Source: Trichoplax sp. H2 (lineage: Eukaryota; Placozoa; Uniplacotomia; Trichoplacea). From it: a stretch of 64,000 nucleotides of DNA. Positions 24,001 to 36,889 of the stretch are shown one piece after another. The stretch lies in assembly GCA_003344405.1 (NCBI GenBank), contig NOWV01000060.1:186001-250000 (forward strand), in the 5' to 3' direction. The notes under the pieces were generated by a model. It saw only the letters and a program-made list of their open reading frames with translations, searched no databases and was not told the DNA's origin. The translations under genes were made by a program, and so were the position numbers. The stretch's first letter is position 1, and each line of letters begins with the position of its first letter.

Positions 24001-27000
24001 CTACTATATGACTTGCAATTCGCTAAATTTCACAGTCGTAATTAAAAAAAGCTGTTCAAAATCAGGCAAGCTAGCAGCTACGATAGAATCCGTTTTTAGA
24101 GGCTACAATCACTCTTTACATACTCAGTAATTATATGAATATATCATAAATTGTACTCATTACAATAATATACAACATTTTTCAATATGGAAACAGTCGT
24201 AATAATTTAATTACTATTTACATCCATACTTATTCGTTTACACTTTTCAGTTTAAGTAAGTAAATCTAAAGATCCTTTCCGATTAGTCTATTGATTTTTT
24301 AAATATCATATGTATTTATATAGTTATTATAAACAAGATTATACTAAATCATAAATAAATGTAGATTAGTAATTTGCAATTGCATCCCAGGTATCGAGAA
24401 CTTGTTCTTCAATCGCTTTTCATTTACAACTGTAATCAATATTGAGGCTTTCATTCTGTATATATCAGTCTCTCTCAACATCTGCCGAAAGAAGAAAGGC
24501 TGCAAAAGTTGATCTATCGAACGAAAGACGAAGTCTTAGAGATAGCTTTAAACATCGCTTTGGTATCAAGGACGATAAAAAGAAATCTCAATCTTCTGCC
24601 CAAGCGACTACATCAAGTGCACAAGTACCCAATAAATTGTAAGCTTAAATTTCTTCCTATGAAAAGATTACATTGAGGCTTTGATAACATAGCCTCTGTG
24701 TGTTGCTACATAGAAACAGCATATGTTTAACATTGTGCACGATGGTGAATTTAATACATTGAATAATACGCGAGCCGTACATTCTGCAGTATCTTTATCT
24801 TGTAAATAACTTTTTCTACTTAAAATTATTGCATTTAGCATTGATAAAATGTAAGTTTCTAAAAATTACATGAAGCCTTTTTGGCACGTATAAAAAAATA
24901 AATCAGTTACAAGAGTTAGATGTTCCCACTGTCTAGAAAAAATATTGTCTATCTTGTTTTACAAATTATATCACAAAAAATAGAGAACCAGATTTGAATC
25001 GTTGCCAATTATTTGTAGGCCAAAACAGGAAGTTCATATCGAGAGCGTTGATCCAATAAATCACCAGCCGCAAGGGAATAGCGAAATGGACAGAGGACAA
25101 ATTCCGAAATCGAAAATTTCTCCGAGGACTTCCGTCGTGGATTATGCAGATCTACACCAGTACGAAGATATTGATACATCCGCCGAGATAGTGTACGGCA
25201 ATGGAATAGTGAATCAACAACGATCACCCATTACTACCCCTGTGAGAGAAAATCCAGGTTAATAAACGCTTTCTTGTCCTAATATCATTAAGATCGCAGC
25301 CAACATAAATTAGAATAATGAAAATTCTCAATTTTCTCATAAAATTCATTCTGAGGTTAATATTTTTCCATTTTGTATTTCTAGGATCCATAATTAACAC
25401 AGCAAGGCTACCTCAAAGTCAGTCTGTGAATAGTACTAATTCTGCAAGAACTACTCCTCAAAGATCTCCGATACATGGAGATGTTCCAGGAGTAACTCCA
25501 CCTAGTACATTTCAAGATCCAAAACCCAAAACGTCTATAAATGAACAAGGGAATCGAAGACCCAACCAAGAGCAACGTCCTAAACAGCCGAAACAGTATG
25601 ATGTTTCCGCAGATAAGCAGCAACGACCGCAAAATTTGCCAGTTGCTAAAAATGGAGAAGCAAGAAACATAAATAATTTATCCGATACCAATGGGGTAGC
25701 GCCCAAAACAGTCGCTGATCAACCTAGAAGCCCAAAGCGTACTACCCCAACGGAGAATCAACGACAACAGCCATCATATCAGCAAGCACCACCACAAGGT
25801 GTTCAACGTGGGGCTCCATCTAATATTAGGCCAAGCAATAACAAATATGGCTATGATACTCCTCAAGCTCGGCCAGCACAAAATCCTGTACCACCACAAG
25901 GCTATCGACGAATAAACTCCAACGATAAATCACCTACATCTGATGTTATAGGACGTAAACCTCAACAACAAGGTGTTCGTTTTCCAAATCAAAATAATAT
26001 GACGACGAATGAAAGGCAGTTCCAAAACTACCAGGCAAGGCCAAAAGTCCAACAACCGAATGTAAGACCTCAAAATCCGGCTCAGATGAGTAGAGTATCA
26101 CCTACAGGTAACAATCCACCAAACTATAATCATCGCCCTTCGCAAGAGATAAAAAGTCAAGCGAATAATAAACCTGTGCGTTATGCTCTTCCGCCGCAGC
26201 AGCAGCAAAATATTCAACCTCGATCAGCTGGACCATCAGTCAATACCAGACCCCAGACTCAAGGCGGATATCGACCGCCATCCGCTGCAGTTAACAATTC
26301 AAATCCTCCTAGATATATTCGCCCCAACCAGTCAAGTGGGCTGCAAAATCCAAGGCAACGAATACCAGCTACCCAACAGATACAATATCAAGTCAATGCT
26401 CAGAAAGTAGAAAACGTATACGAAATTTCAACGACCAATGTCAACGAACGTATGGCTCTTAAAAATGTGACAACTAGTAAATCATCTGTTGAGCAACTTC
26501 ACACAAGAACGCAACCTTCAGCAAATAGAAAAGTAATTCCCTCCAATAACACAGCGATCAGTAATACAGCTATTGCGTAAAAATAGACCTATAATTTAGA
26601 TAGCATCAAGTTTATACGTTACTCTTTCAATGTAATACCTGTAAAAATTTATTAGACCTTTATGCGCTAACAAGCTTGATTTGTGGTAAGCGTCGATAAT
26701 TGATTCAATTTCTTGATATTCTAGCCTAGAGGAGGTATCGTTGAAGGTGAAGACCGAGTCATTGAAATGATTAAGCCGAGTAAAGGTTTCGGATTAAGTT
26801 TACTTGGTGCTTCAGAATTTGGTGTCTACGTAGCCAAATTAAATGTCGGTGGAGCTGCAGAAATTGATGGGCGGTTTAAGAAGGGAGATCAAATTATTGA
26901 AGTCAATGGCTTTGAAATAGGTAATGAAGACGCTGATATTTGGTAAAAGCTACTTACTGTACCGTGATAGCTAATGCAACGCAGAATTAAATGATGCCTA

Positions 27001-27606
27001 GATAAAATTTATGCACAATGCAGTTATATTTCATTAATGAGTCAGTTAGAATAAATTTTAGAAGGTTGCGTAGTTAGTATATTCCTTTTGTACTGTACTG
27101 TATTATTTAAAAATTTCTTTTACTTGGCTCTCTAGATGGTATGTCCTATGGCGAAGCTGCACAGATTCTACGGGTACGTAGAAGTAAAATTTCTCTAAAA
27201 TAAATACAATATAATTATTGCATAGGCAGACGCATAATAAAATAATATCGATTTTCGCCACAAATAGGAAATTGGTGTAGGCTCTCGAGCAACTTTCCAT
27301 GTACGACATAATTCCACAGGTAATCATAAAAAATCTAGATCTTAACAGAACCAGTATAAATGTTGCTATTAAATATCTGAGAAAATAATTTATATTATAC
27401 TCTACTATCTATACATTGGATGAAGAATAAAATTAGTTGTACACGGTACATGTTATACCTAAACTGTTTTATTTAGATCTTCCGCTACACTTATCATCAA
27501 TTATATTAAATTATAATAACTTTCACTTCAAAATATAGGTCTAGCTAAATTTGAAGAGTTTAGAGAAAGAAAGAGAATGGGAAAAATTGCGAACAATACA
27601 GACTAA
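21065..27606 (+). CDS. Dlg-type L27 plus single PDZ scaffold protein (9 exons)
   Basis: Exons: 21065-21083, 21502-21662, 24469-24638, 25019-25257, 25385-26576, 26730-26920, 27136-27173, 27268-27319 and 27539-27606, all GT-AG and in phase, 709 residues. Residues 1-60 form an L27 domain very like the start of Dlg1/SAP97 (MAQVKKDYSKAMMALEK and LFKNVMDIQEDYA). Residues 61-117 are basic. Residues about 118-593 are disordered and rich in Pro, Gln, Asn and Ser. The PDZ domain (about 594-690) has the carboxylate loop GFGLSL and GDQIIEVNGFEI. A short charged tail (KFEEFRERKRMGK) ends the protein. SH3 and guanylate-kinase domains are absent, so it is not a complete MAGUK. The 19-nt first exon was chosen because its phase completes the Asp codon and its residues align with the Dlg start; an ATG at 21480 is the alternative. 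It probably organises membrane-associated complexes. The 2.8-kb intron 2 could hide further exons. Confidence 0.82.
23503..23520. repeat. AT dinucleotide microsatellite
   Basis: This is a run of about nine AT units within intron 2 of the L27-PDZ gene. Confidence 0.9.
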
Positions 27607-27613
27607 TAACTTA

Positions 27614-30600
27614 TTAAACGTTTTTCGACTGTAGCGGCAATGGTGTAAATAATGAATCCATGGCCTTGAGTTTATTCTGTATCGCCTCAATGTATTCATC
27701 TAATGTACTACTAACTGAATAAGTAAAGGGTATAATTTAATTTAGTTGATAAATAATACTAAGAAATGAAATTAAGTATTACATGATTGCAGTAAAGTTT
27801 AACTTGCCATCAAATATTCAATCACTGCCGGAATGATTGTTAAATTTCTATTTGCAACGATAGACTTAGATTTCTTGGATTTTAAACCAGGCAATGGTAG
27901 TATCATGCATTCTCGTAACCGCAAAGCAATGCATACACCGCATAATCTTAATGGTGACAACGTAACTTCGATTATCGAATACTGTTACAACTTAATACAT
28001 TAAACCCAGAAATCTAAGGCTACTTGTAAAAAAATTCTGGTATAATTAATCGAATCAATTGTAAGATGGATTCAGAAATCTAAAACTTGTAATATCATTA
28101 ATACTATTTTGAATTCATCGCCAATGAAACACAGGGATAATATATATATTTTTCTTCATAGAAAATTCACTTTCGTAAATAACTGTTGATGTCTGTTATT
28201 AACTTTAGGTATACTGTTTCTGTGACTATAATTACTTATAATGTAATAGCTGGTAATTAATAGAGTGTGACAAAAGCTGTTTATAACATCTAGCAATAGA
28301 TACACATTGTTTATACGATAGTATCTTTGACATTATGAAACAATTATTTTTCATACACTCGTTTCAATTTGGTTCACATTCGTTGGATAGCAACAGCACT
28401 ATCAAGACTAATTAATGAGCCTTCATCAAAATAAATATTCATATTTTGAAGTGATATAAATATAGCGATAATCACTTATTGTACGCTGAGAGAAAAGCAG
28501 CGGAAAGTCTAAATTAATGAACTATTTTCGTGAAGAGACTGAAAACTTCTATAACGTTTCTTTAAGGGGCAATCTTAAAATCCATATAGCTTAGTTATGG
28601 ATTTTCATAATCGTTTTTCGTTGTAAGAGTAATAAGTCGAGAAATCTCAAAATATAAAATTTATTTTAGAGTTTCTATAATAATTATTAACGCGTGCAAG
28701 TACGATAATTTATCAAGCTGTTATTGAATAGTAATTGAAAACTTGACTTATCCGGCTTATTATCATTCAGTTAGTGACAGCACTTTTACTGTCTTTTATT
28801 GCATTATTTTCTACTCTAAATCTGCCAATTTGATGTTACCAAAGGATCTCAGTACTGTAATATTAGTTATATTACCTTAATCTTCTACGAAGCACATAGC
28901 AAACTATTATCGCAGAACATCCTTAAAATGTAGTTTCTTAAGCGCTCATTGGATGACCGAAAAAAATTCTAAATTATGTATTACTGTATTCTTATGTTGA
29001 TTATAGGCAAGTTTGCATAGTTGTCGTCCGTAGTGAATGATGATTGATTAAGAACTTGCGAACAAGCAATTAAAAATCCTAATTTGAATCTGGTAAGTCG
29101 CTAAAATAGCTTTAGCAGTCTTCTGTCGCATTGCATTTTTGTTCTTTATGATTATTTCGGTATAAGTTGAGGTAATAGTTTTATGATTTCCACAGCTATT
29201 TGCATTGTAGGCGTAATAAAGTAATAACCTGCCCAAGAAAGATGATTTAGAAAGCACTTATTAAATAACAGTGGGAAAGTTTAACTTATACGTACAAGTG
29301 CTATATCCGAAAGTAATTGATTTTCTTAATTAATAATAGCAGCTGGTTAGAAATTATTCGATATGTAAATATACCTCTGGACTACTAGAAGAAGACTTCT
29401 CCTACGAGCAGTCCATAACATGGCAAACTAATAACCTAACCAAGAAAGATCATTTTGAAAGCATTTATTGCATGATGTTGCGAAAGTTCAACTTATATAA
29501 GCCCTGAATCAGAAAGTATTTGATTTTCATAATTAATGATAGCAGCTGGTTGGAAATTATTCTATATTGTTCGATTCCGATTTTATCAAACTAGACAGTA
29601 TAGTTTAGCAATTTAAATTTTTTTCACTAAATTACAGTACGTATAAAGTCACTACCTATCAATTTCTGTTTCTACACGGCTATAAAAAATACTACTGTAT
29701 AATGGGAAAAATATTGAAGGTATTTACAAGTATTATTGGCTTATTTAAGGACGAAAGTTCCGACAATAAAGAGAATCATAAGATTATGATTGAAATTGTT
29801 CAAACTACGGCTTCTTTACTCGAAGCTTTCATACGGACACTATGTCGAGAGAGAATTAGTATATACTCATAAGACTGAAACAGGAAACACCATTCGAATT
29901 AAAACACCTTCTTTAGTCCTAAGTCTATCAAACAGTCATGATGATGGTGTTATCGTGATTATCTTTATTTTTGATTTGTTTAGATCGATATATTACCGAT
30001 CTTAATGGGTTCCCAACGTGATTATTTCACAACTGTGAAAATTCATTCATTATTGACATCTGCTAACGAACATAATCAGTTTGGAAACTGACTGTTACTT
30101 CTCACCTACTCTCACCATTCTTTCATTTGAAAAAGAAGTTATTTATTTCTGTATCTATCCCTCTATTGTGAAAATTAAACAATTTTTACAGTATTGCTAT
30201 ACCTTTTCGAGATGGAGACATTCAGAATTGTAATTTTTTGGCGTCAAATTTACGTAAAGTGATCAAAGACAGAAAGAAGATTACAATGCGTTTATGTCTC
30301 CATCTTTCACGCACCTAATACCTTAAATGTTGCGTAAAATATTTTTAATTTAAAGCTACTGTTAATGAAATGATACCACCGCTTCGTCATCTCAGCATTT
30401 TCTCCAGTATTGCGGGCGCTGTAAATAATCGATAAAGTAAGCTGATCTTAAACTGAATATGAAATAATTGTTCAAGCTAGTAATGATTAATTTAGAAGTA
30501 GTCTATTACGAGCAGCCATGATTTTTACGCTCAAAGAACAGGTCATTAATTGATTACCCCTACTTACATCTAAGAAATAACATTTATTCCTTGATAAATT

Positions 30601-31291
30601 TCTTTCGATGATGAAATAAAATAAATTAGATTTATTACAATTTTGTATTCTTTAGTAATCGATCAATAAGCATCTAGGGTTATGTTTTGCTTTTGATCGT
30701 AGAGTTGCTAGAGTAAAAATATGAAGTAAACAAGATGAATCACTTCTAGCCTCAATTCTGTCGGTAGTCATGAATCATCAATAACTGCTTACCCACAGCT
30801 TTTATTCTATTTCTCCCAACGAGACAGTAGCATAGTTTATGAATTAAAAATAGACCATGCATGGTTAGAATGATATCTCCAATAGGCAATAATATTGCCT
30901 TAAAGCTATGAAAAACTAATCAATATCTACCACCATTGAATTTAGCACAAACAATGTATTTTAATTTTTCAACTGTACACATCATGCAAAGAAAGATTCA
31001 GACAGCTTTGTTACCAGATCGAATTCAAAAAGAAAACTTTCTCAAGAGTTTAGAATTTGACGCTATTATGATAGAGAAAAAATGAGTTTGGAATCGAGTT
31101 CCTTAAGGTAGAATAATAACGGACGACTGTCTGATTCTCTTTGTACTTACCGTTTCAACTCGTATATAGTCGCTGGTACCCAAATTCTTGAAAGCAAAGG
31201 CAAAAATGATATAAAATAGATTTTCGTCGTCAGATATTTTCATGATAACAAATACCGAAATTCTCTCCATCTGCTCATGTGAAAGTTCCAT
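27614..31291 (-). CDS. Unrecognised 139-residue protein (3 exons)
   Basis: Exons in reading order: 31151-31291 (ATG, MELSHEQMERISVFVIM), 27804-27981 and 27614-27714. Phases join (0, then 1) and the donors/acceptors are GTAAGT/ACAG and GTTAAA/TCAG. Exon 2 contains SPLRLCGVCIALRLREC and exon 3 the helix LDEYIEAIQNKLKAMDSLF. I do not recognise the family; helices dominate and no signal peptide is visible. Exons 2 and 3 are well supported by codon-like composition and phase. Linking exon 1 across a 3.2-kb intron rests only on phase, so internal exons may be missing or exon 1 may belong elsewhere. The stop lies 7 bp from the stop of the convergent L27-PDZ gene. Confidence 0.55.
29223..29570. repeat. 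Two-copy direct duplication, about 207 bp
   Basis: AATAACCT starts occur at 29223 and 29430. Shared blocks are CAAGAAAGAT, GAAAGCA(C/T)TTATT, GAAAGTT(T/C)AACTTATA, GAAAGTA.TTGATTTTC and ATAGCAGCTGGTT(A/G)GAAATTATTC. It lies in the large intron of the minus-strand gene 27614-31291. Confidence 0.85.
30211..30312. repeat. Imperfect inverted repeat, about 35-bp arms
   Basis: The left arm starts GAGATGGAGACAT (30211) and contains TTGTAATTTT. The right arm contains GATTACAATGCG and ends TTATGTCTCCATCTTTC. The arms are reverse-complementary over most of about 35 bp, with a 30-bp spacer, so a hairpin or small MITE-like element is possible. Confidence 0.55.
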
Positions 31292-32146
31292 CAGAAAGAA
31301 AATCTATACTGATTTCGATCTAAGCATCGTCGGATACCCTTAGGGATATCATCTATATTTCTTGGCAATTATTCGAACTTTAAGGTCTCTTCATTATTTA
31401 GAATTTAGCTTTGGATTGATGGCTCTGGTTAACCAATTTTATGACACTGGCTAAAGAATTTCAGATTCAATCTGGCATTAAGTCTTCAGTCATCCGAACT
31501 ATTAATAAGCGCACCTACTTCGTGTCCTGTTGCCATCCTATTCCAATCTGATGAGAAATTGTTCGAAAGTAAGTAAATATACTTCTAGTTGCTAATACAC
31601 GTATTTCAGTATAACCATTTTGGCTAAATAAGTATATCACAATTTTACGGCAACTCCAACGCTTATTAAAAATTTCCCTCGCTAAAAGCACTGAAATCGC
31701 TTTCTCGTCTCAAATAAATTGTTTTAGTAAAACTAGAATCGTAGCTGTTTTATAGAAGAATTCAGTGGGTAGTTAGCGCATGTTATCTTTTCAAATAAGT
31801 ATGACTATATAGGATTATCTTAGACTTTAATGTTATTTAAGGAGTAGAAAGCTCTTGATGATAAATATCTTAAGTCCAGTACTTTCCCAAATATATCAGA
31901 TTCTAAAGTGATAACGGCTGTATTTAAATTAATAGAAGAAAAGTAGTAATATAGCAAATTAATCAAGTTCTAATTTTACGTCAAAATGCGGCCTGAATCA
32001 ATTAATGATAGCGTATTTATCTTCTCTTGATAGTTTATTTGATGATCGAGTTTTGCAAAATTTCTCCGAAATATCGATAGAATTTTCACCTCTTATATAT
32101 CGGATTAGTGTCCTCTTTGCCCATAGATAATTCATGTCTGTATAAA
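31292..32146. other. Intergenic, upstream of first GPCR
   Basis: No gene was recognised. It is the 5' flank of both the minus gene ending at 31291 and the plus GPCR at 32147. No GTAC array occurs here. Confidence 0.5.
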
Positions 32147-33205
32147 ATGTTGGAAGACATGCAAGGAATCCCGCTAAATATGAGCTATTACCATAAATCA
32201 ACTACTGTCTATGTTTTTCATTACATCTACGGCATTATTGCTGGCCTAAGTATTGTGGTTAATTTAACCATCCTTTTGTTGATTGTATGCAATAAACATC
32301 TGCTTCGTAGACCGACAAATTTAATACTATGTAGTCTTGCCTTAGCCGATCTTTTCACAAGCATTGGTCTTTTCTTAACACCAAACGCAGTTATACCATG
32401 GCATTATTATCATCTTTTCATAACTATACTAGGCATCGATATGTTTTGCCTAGTATTAGCATCCTATTATTTATTTTTTACCTTTGGTTCGATATCAATA
32501 GTAACCATAACTATCATTGCTTATGAACGTTGGATCGCAATCAACAAAGCAAGGCATTATAGAAAAATTTTTACAGTCAAAAGAGCCATCATCATCTTAA
32601 CCGCAGTATGGTTATTTATACCCGGTTTGAATATCGATCGTTTGATGATGATGAGAGCAAATCAAAATTGGACATTGAACGCATTTCCTTGCCGTCTAAT
32701 TCAATTATCGAGCCACACGTTTAGTAAAGCCTGCTATTACCTTGCTTTAGAATCGCTAAGGATATTCATACCAATTCTTTTGATGATCCAGAAGTATTGC
32801 TCGATTTCTAGACATTTTTATCATCGTCAGAGTGCGGTAAAGTCTTATATTATTCGCGGTCTAAAACGCAATCGAATTCGACGCCTTACTGTTATAGCCT
32901 CAACAGCTACAGCGATCTTATTAATATGCTGGTTACCGCACGAATTATATTATAGCCTTTATCTATTCCAAGCAGTGCCTCATAATGAGGCACTCAATCG
33001 GACATTTAAAGCAATGATAGTATTAAATACCGTTCTAAATCCAATCATGTATACAGCCATGAATACTTTCTGCAAGCGTAAGCTACTAGCTATATTAGGT
33101 CGAATAAACATATGCAATCTATTTACAGTTAAAGAAACCAGAACATTTCTTTCTATCCAAGATTACCATTCCTGTGGGCTGCCTGCAAGCAAGATTTACT
33201 ATTAA
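32147..33205 (+). CDS. Class A (rhodopsin-like) GPCR, intronless
   Basis: This single-exon gene encodes 352 residues with seven hydrophobic segments. Residue marks: TM1 about 21-47 with N39; TM2 with LALAD (D68); TM3 Cys101 and the ERW version of DRY at 127-129; second-loop Cys182, able to pair with Cys101; TM6 CWLPHELYY from 261; TM7 NPIMY 298-302; then a basic short tail. An N-glycosylation site is at NMS 11-13. The ATG at 32147 is the first in frame before TM1; a second at residue 5 is possible. It shares the TM6 CWxPxE(I/L)Y signature with the other receptors in this window. The ligand is unknown. Confidence 0.93.
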   Translation: MLEDMQGIPLNMSYYHKSTTVYVFHYIYGIIAGLSIVVNLTILLLIVCNKHLLRRPTNLILCSLALADLFTSIGLFLTPNAVIPWHYYHLFITILGIDMFCLVLASYYLFFTFGSISIVTITIIAYERWIAINKARHYRKIFTVKRAIIILTAVWLFIPGLNIDRLMMMRANQNWTLNAFPCRLIQLSSHTFSKACYYLALESLRIFIPILLMIQKYCSISRHFYHRQSAVKSYIIRGLKRNRIRRLTVIASTATAILLICWLPHELYYSLYLFQAVPHNEALNRTFKAMIVLNTVLNPIMYTAMNTFCKRKLLAILGRINICNLFTVKETRTFLSIQDYHSCGLPASKIYY

Positions 33206-34577
33206 TGACATCTAGTTCATCATGAAGGGATCATCCTTTGCACTGTCGCTTTTATTTAAAATGCCTATTTCTTTGCATTGTGATTATTTCTACGTAATAA
33301 CATCACTCTAGTATAAATCTTTATTATGTTCTTTAAATCATATAAAAACTGTTTCTTCAATTCATATCTATACTTATAGTGTATCCCTATTTATACAATA
33401 ATCATATTTAAGTACTGGCATAGGTTGCCATCTGTACGAAGGCACCAGTTTGCAGTATTGACTCGCAAAGGATAAAAATATAGTCTTACACTTTCTATTT
33501 GCAGTTCTATCTATGTACTTTTATGCCTGATGACTTTATTACGTAACGCTATTACGTAAGCAAAATTGATTTATCTCGTTTAAATTTTAACAAACCGACT
33601 AAAGGTATTGTAATATATTTCTACGCGTTACTTCACATTGTTTATCCTGCGCGTGATAAGTTTGATCAATTCTGATTTAGCATTTAGTAAAATATATTTA
33701 TGATTTATCTTGGTTGATAGGAAGCCATCGGTCAACACTACGGTGATCAAACCACATTTTTTATCACATTTTCAATATAATTAAACATTTTGATATTAAC
33801 TTCCTTATGTATTATTGCTTAACATTATAAATATAAATAATTAATAAACCTCATTGCCTCATTTTCATACTCTTAAGCTTACCAATTCCTGGCAGACATC
33901 TAGTGTAAATCCACCCGAGACCCATAAGTCCAACATAATTCTTATCGTAATTGAAAATAGTGTACGTAGTATATGATTCTATAAGCTGTATAGTATAGAA
34001 TATTCAGTAGGTCTTTTATCCAATAGCGACAGCTAAGGGGCAATGTCATATTAATACCATTTCTAGTTACGGAAATTATCATCGACAGTACGCCGGTGAC
34101 AGTCATACATAGGTAACTTTAAAGCAATGTACAGACTGGTTTATTTATTTGTTATAAGTAGATTTTAGGCTTATGGTTCACAGTCTAATAAGTTCAACAT
34201 TAAAACTGTTAAGGTTAGAATAATTCCTCAATACACCACGTACGAGCTGTGCGAATAGTACAAACCTCCTAATTCAACATACCAGCCGCAATCTATAATT
34301 ACTATATTAGATTAAACCGACTATTCGGAGTCATACCGTTCTTGATAGCATACTTTTACCATAATTTAAAGTCGTACAACTACCGTAGTTAACTAATATC
34401 TCTACAATATTAACTGAAGAAGGCACTAATAGAAAAGATTTATGGCCTTCTTCCGTGATATAGACACTTGTATATGTACGTATCCGTATACGCATAACAC
34501 GCGTCTAATTACAGCTATTTATGGTAGAGCACGGTAAATAGGATTGCCATGTTCTATTTTTATTAGCAACTTCAAAT
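33206..34577. other. AT-rich intergenic
   Basis: I see no gene, RNA or repeat array here. Confidence 0.5.
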
Positions 34578-34815
34578 TAAGTTTAGTATATACATAACAT
34601 TTAGATAGTTAATCTGACTTTTTCCATACTTGCACTACCATACTTTTACTCTATTTCTTTGGATTAGTAAATCCATGCAATAGAGGCATAATATGCTAAA
34701 CGATTACGATATTACGTTCTCTGGAATAAGGTTATTAGGATGTACGATACGTTGCTTTTAGTATTGAAAACCAGCTTCAAATTACTATGACTACTAAAAA
34801 ATAAAAGTGAACTGA
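34578..34815. repeat. 238-bp block, left copy beside assembly gap
   Basis: Starts TAAGTTTAGTATATACATAA and ends AAAAGTGAACTGA. As far as I can read, it is identical base for base to 35323-35560, which begins right after the run of N. Confidence 0.95.
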
Positions 34816-35302
34816 TGTAGTGATGCACCCTATATTTGCTTGTAGCGATAGCTATATTTGATTGTGTTGTGTACTATATTTAGAATAGTTAAGTTTCTAA
34901 AAATAGATATTCTTGTGCTGCTAGATTTAGGTGACTGGTAACTACTATATTAGAAAGTGTTATTCACTAATATAGCTGTTAACTAATTATGGTACAGGAC
35001 GTTATACGACTTGAAATACTAAGATTGTAAAGATGCCCAATACCTTACGGTGTTGGACATTAATGGTAAAGTAATAATATTGTAAGCAGTTTGATTAATA
35101 CTGTAAAATGTAGTGATGATTCATGTCTGATTGTAGACGATGTTATTGCCTTAAATAGATTCAGAGAAAAGTATATAAGGTGTACAAATCTGAGCGTAAA
35201 GGAGGAAAAAAGATTTGATATCTAATTGAGCTCAGATTACTTTAGACTAGATTCTTGTGAGTAATTAATTATTGCTGTACTATTCTTTAGAACCTTGTAA
35301 TA

Positions 35303-35322
35303 NNNNNNNNNNNNNNNNNNNN
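35303..35322. other. Assembly gap (20 N)
   Basis: Twenty unknown bases. The right flank restarts with an exact copy of 34578-34815, so the 487 bp between the two copies on the left may be a haplotype-specific or wrongly placed contig end. Confidence 0.99.
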
Positions 35323-35560
35323 TAAGTTTAGTATATACATAACATTTAGATAGTTAATCTGACTTTTTCCATACTTGCACTACCATACTTTTACTCTATT
35401 TCTTTGGATTAGTAAATCCATGCAATAGAGGCATAATATGCTAAACGATTACGATATTACGTTCTCTGGAATAAGGTTATTAGGATGTACGATACGTTGC
35501 TTTTAGTATTGAAAACCAGCTTCAAATTACTATGACTACTAAAAAATAAAAGTGAACTGA
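35323..35560. repeat. 238-bp block, right copy beside assembly gap
   Basis: Identical to 34578-34815. The copy starts at the first base after the gap. After ACTGA the two flanks differ completely (TGTAGTGATG versus GCTTAGAGCT). Confidence 0.95.
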
Positions 35561-36889
35561 GCTTAGAGCTGAGCAATGAAATAATTGCATTAAACACTTG
35601 TAAGTATCGGCATCACCATATTGATCGTATAAACAGCACGGTACACGCGTTAACATTTAATCATTAAAAACTTACGCGCAAGTGTTCTAACATATAAAAT
35701 ACAGCTAACTGCGGAATAATAGACAGAATTGTAATTCTTACTTTCTATTGCTTTCTAAGTAGTCTTGACAAGGCTTAAAGCATGTATCATTTTATGAAAT
35801 AGACTTGCTTTAACTCCGACGGAGATACTGTTATTTCTTCATCAAATCTAACAATTTTGTAATTTAGATATGTAAAAGTTAGATCAACTAAAAAATGAAC
35901 CTAATATGTCGCATGGCAAAGTAAGAATAATATTATTAAACTGTCATATCTGGTTTGCATATGAAAACTTAAAATCAAAGAAATAGTAATTATATCAGTT
36001 TTATTAACTGTATAATGATAGAAATATGTATTTTTCGAAAAAATATTGATTTTGTTATTTATTTACAGAATACGTATTGCTAAGGCTTTCATTATTGGTT
36101 ATAACTGTAAATAGCTTACAATTTATTATTCTGCATTGAAAAAATCTGTGTAGGTACGATTTATTTACATTACTAACTTTTCAAGATAAATGTTTAGATT
36201 AGAATTATATTGACCAGGTGGATATTTAATTACTTATTTATTTCTTTTCTAGGTGTTGACGTTTCTATAATAGCCTTAAACTAGAGTTAAGAACCGCTGC
36301 TAAGCTCAATAAAATCATATTTATTTGCAAGTGATAACCAAATATTATTAATCAAATAAATGCAATATTTGACTATTTTCATAATAACAGCAACGCTAAA
36401 ATTAGTAGTCCCTGGAAGTCAGTACAGTAGTATTCCAGTATAAGTCGCGTAAATATCTTCCTAAAAGAACAGCTGGAAAAAAAATAGTTTATTTATGAGT
36501 TGCAACAATCCCATTGCACTCTTTATAGCGAACGCTACAATTTTTCTACTCCGATATTGTATTAACTTGATTGATTAGAAGGGAAACTGGTCAGTATCTG
36601 ATAATTTATATTAATGATATCACATTATATTCTAGTTATTATTATAAAATAGTTAAGAAATCTAACCTTAACTTCTATTAAACATCGTTGATTCAGACAT
36701 CTATATTCTAGCCTCAAATAATAAATTTCTCTATTCTGCAACCTATTACATCGAAATCATAAGCTATTACATTTGCATACATATTACATATTGCATTACT
36801 AACGCCAATTTGGCACTGTTTTACGCAAGAGACAGCAATATTCCAGTAGCAATACACGCTAGCAACATTTTCAGACTATACAAAGTATA
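35561..36889. other. AT-rich intergenic
   Basis: No gene was recognised. It is the 5' flank of the GPCR at 36890. Confidence 0.5.

Noticed and set aside
25009-25706. Minus-strand frames opposite the L27-PDZ linker exons
   Set aside because: They are shadows of the Pro/Gln/Asn-rich coding strand.
32108-32146. Extending the first GPCR to a GTG at 32108
   Set aside because: There is no ATG in that stretch. The first ATG at 32147 already leaves a normal extracellular N-terminus.
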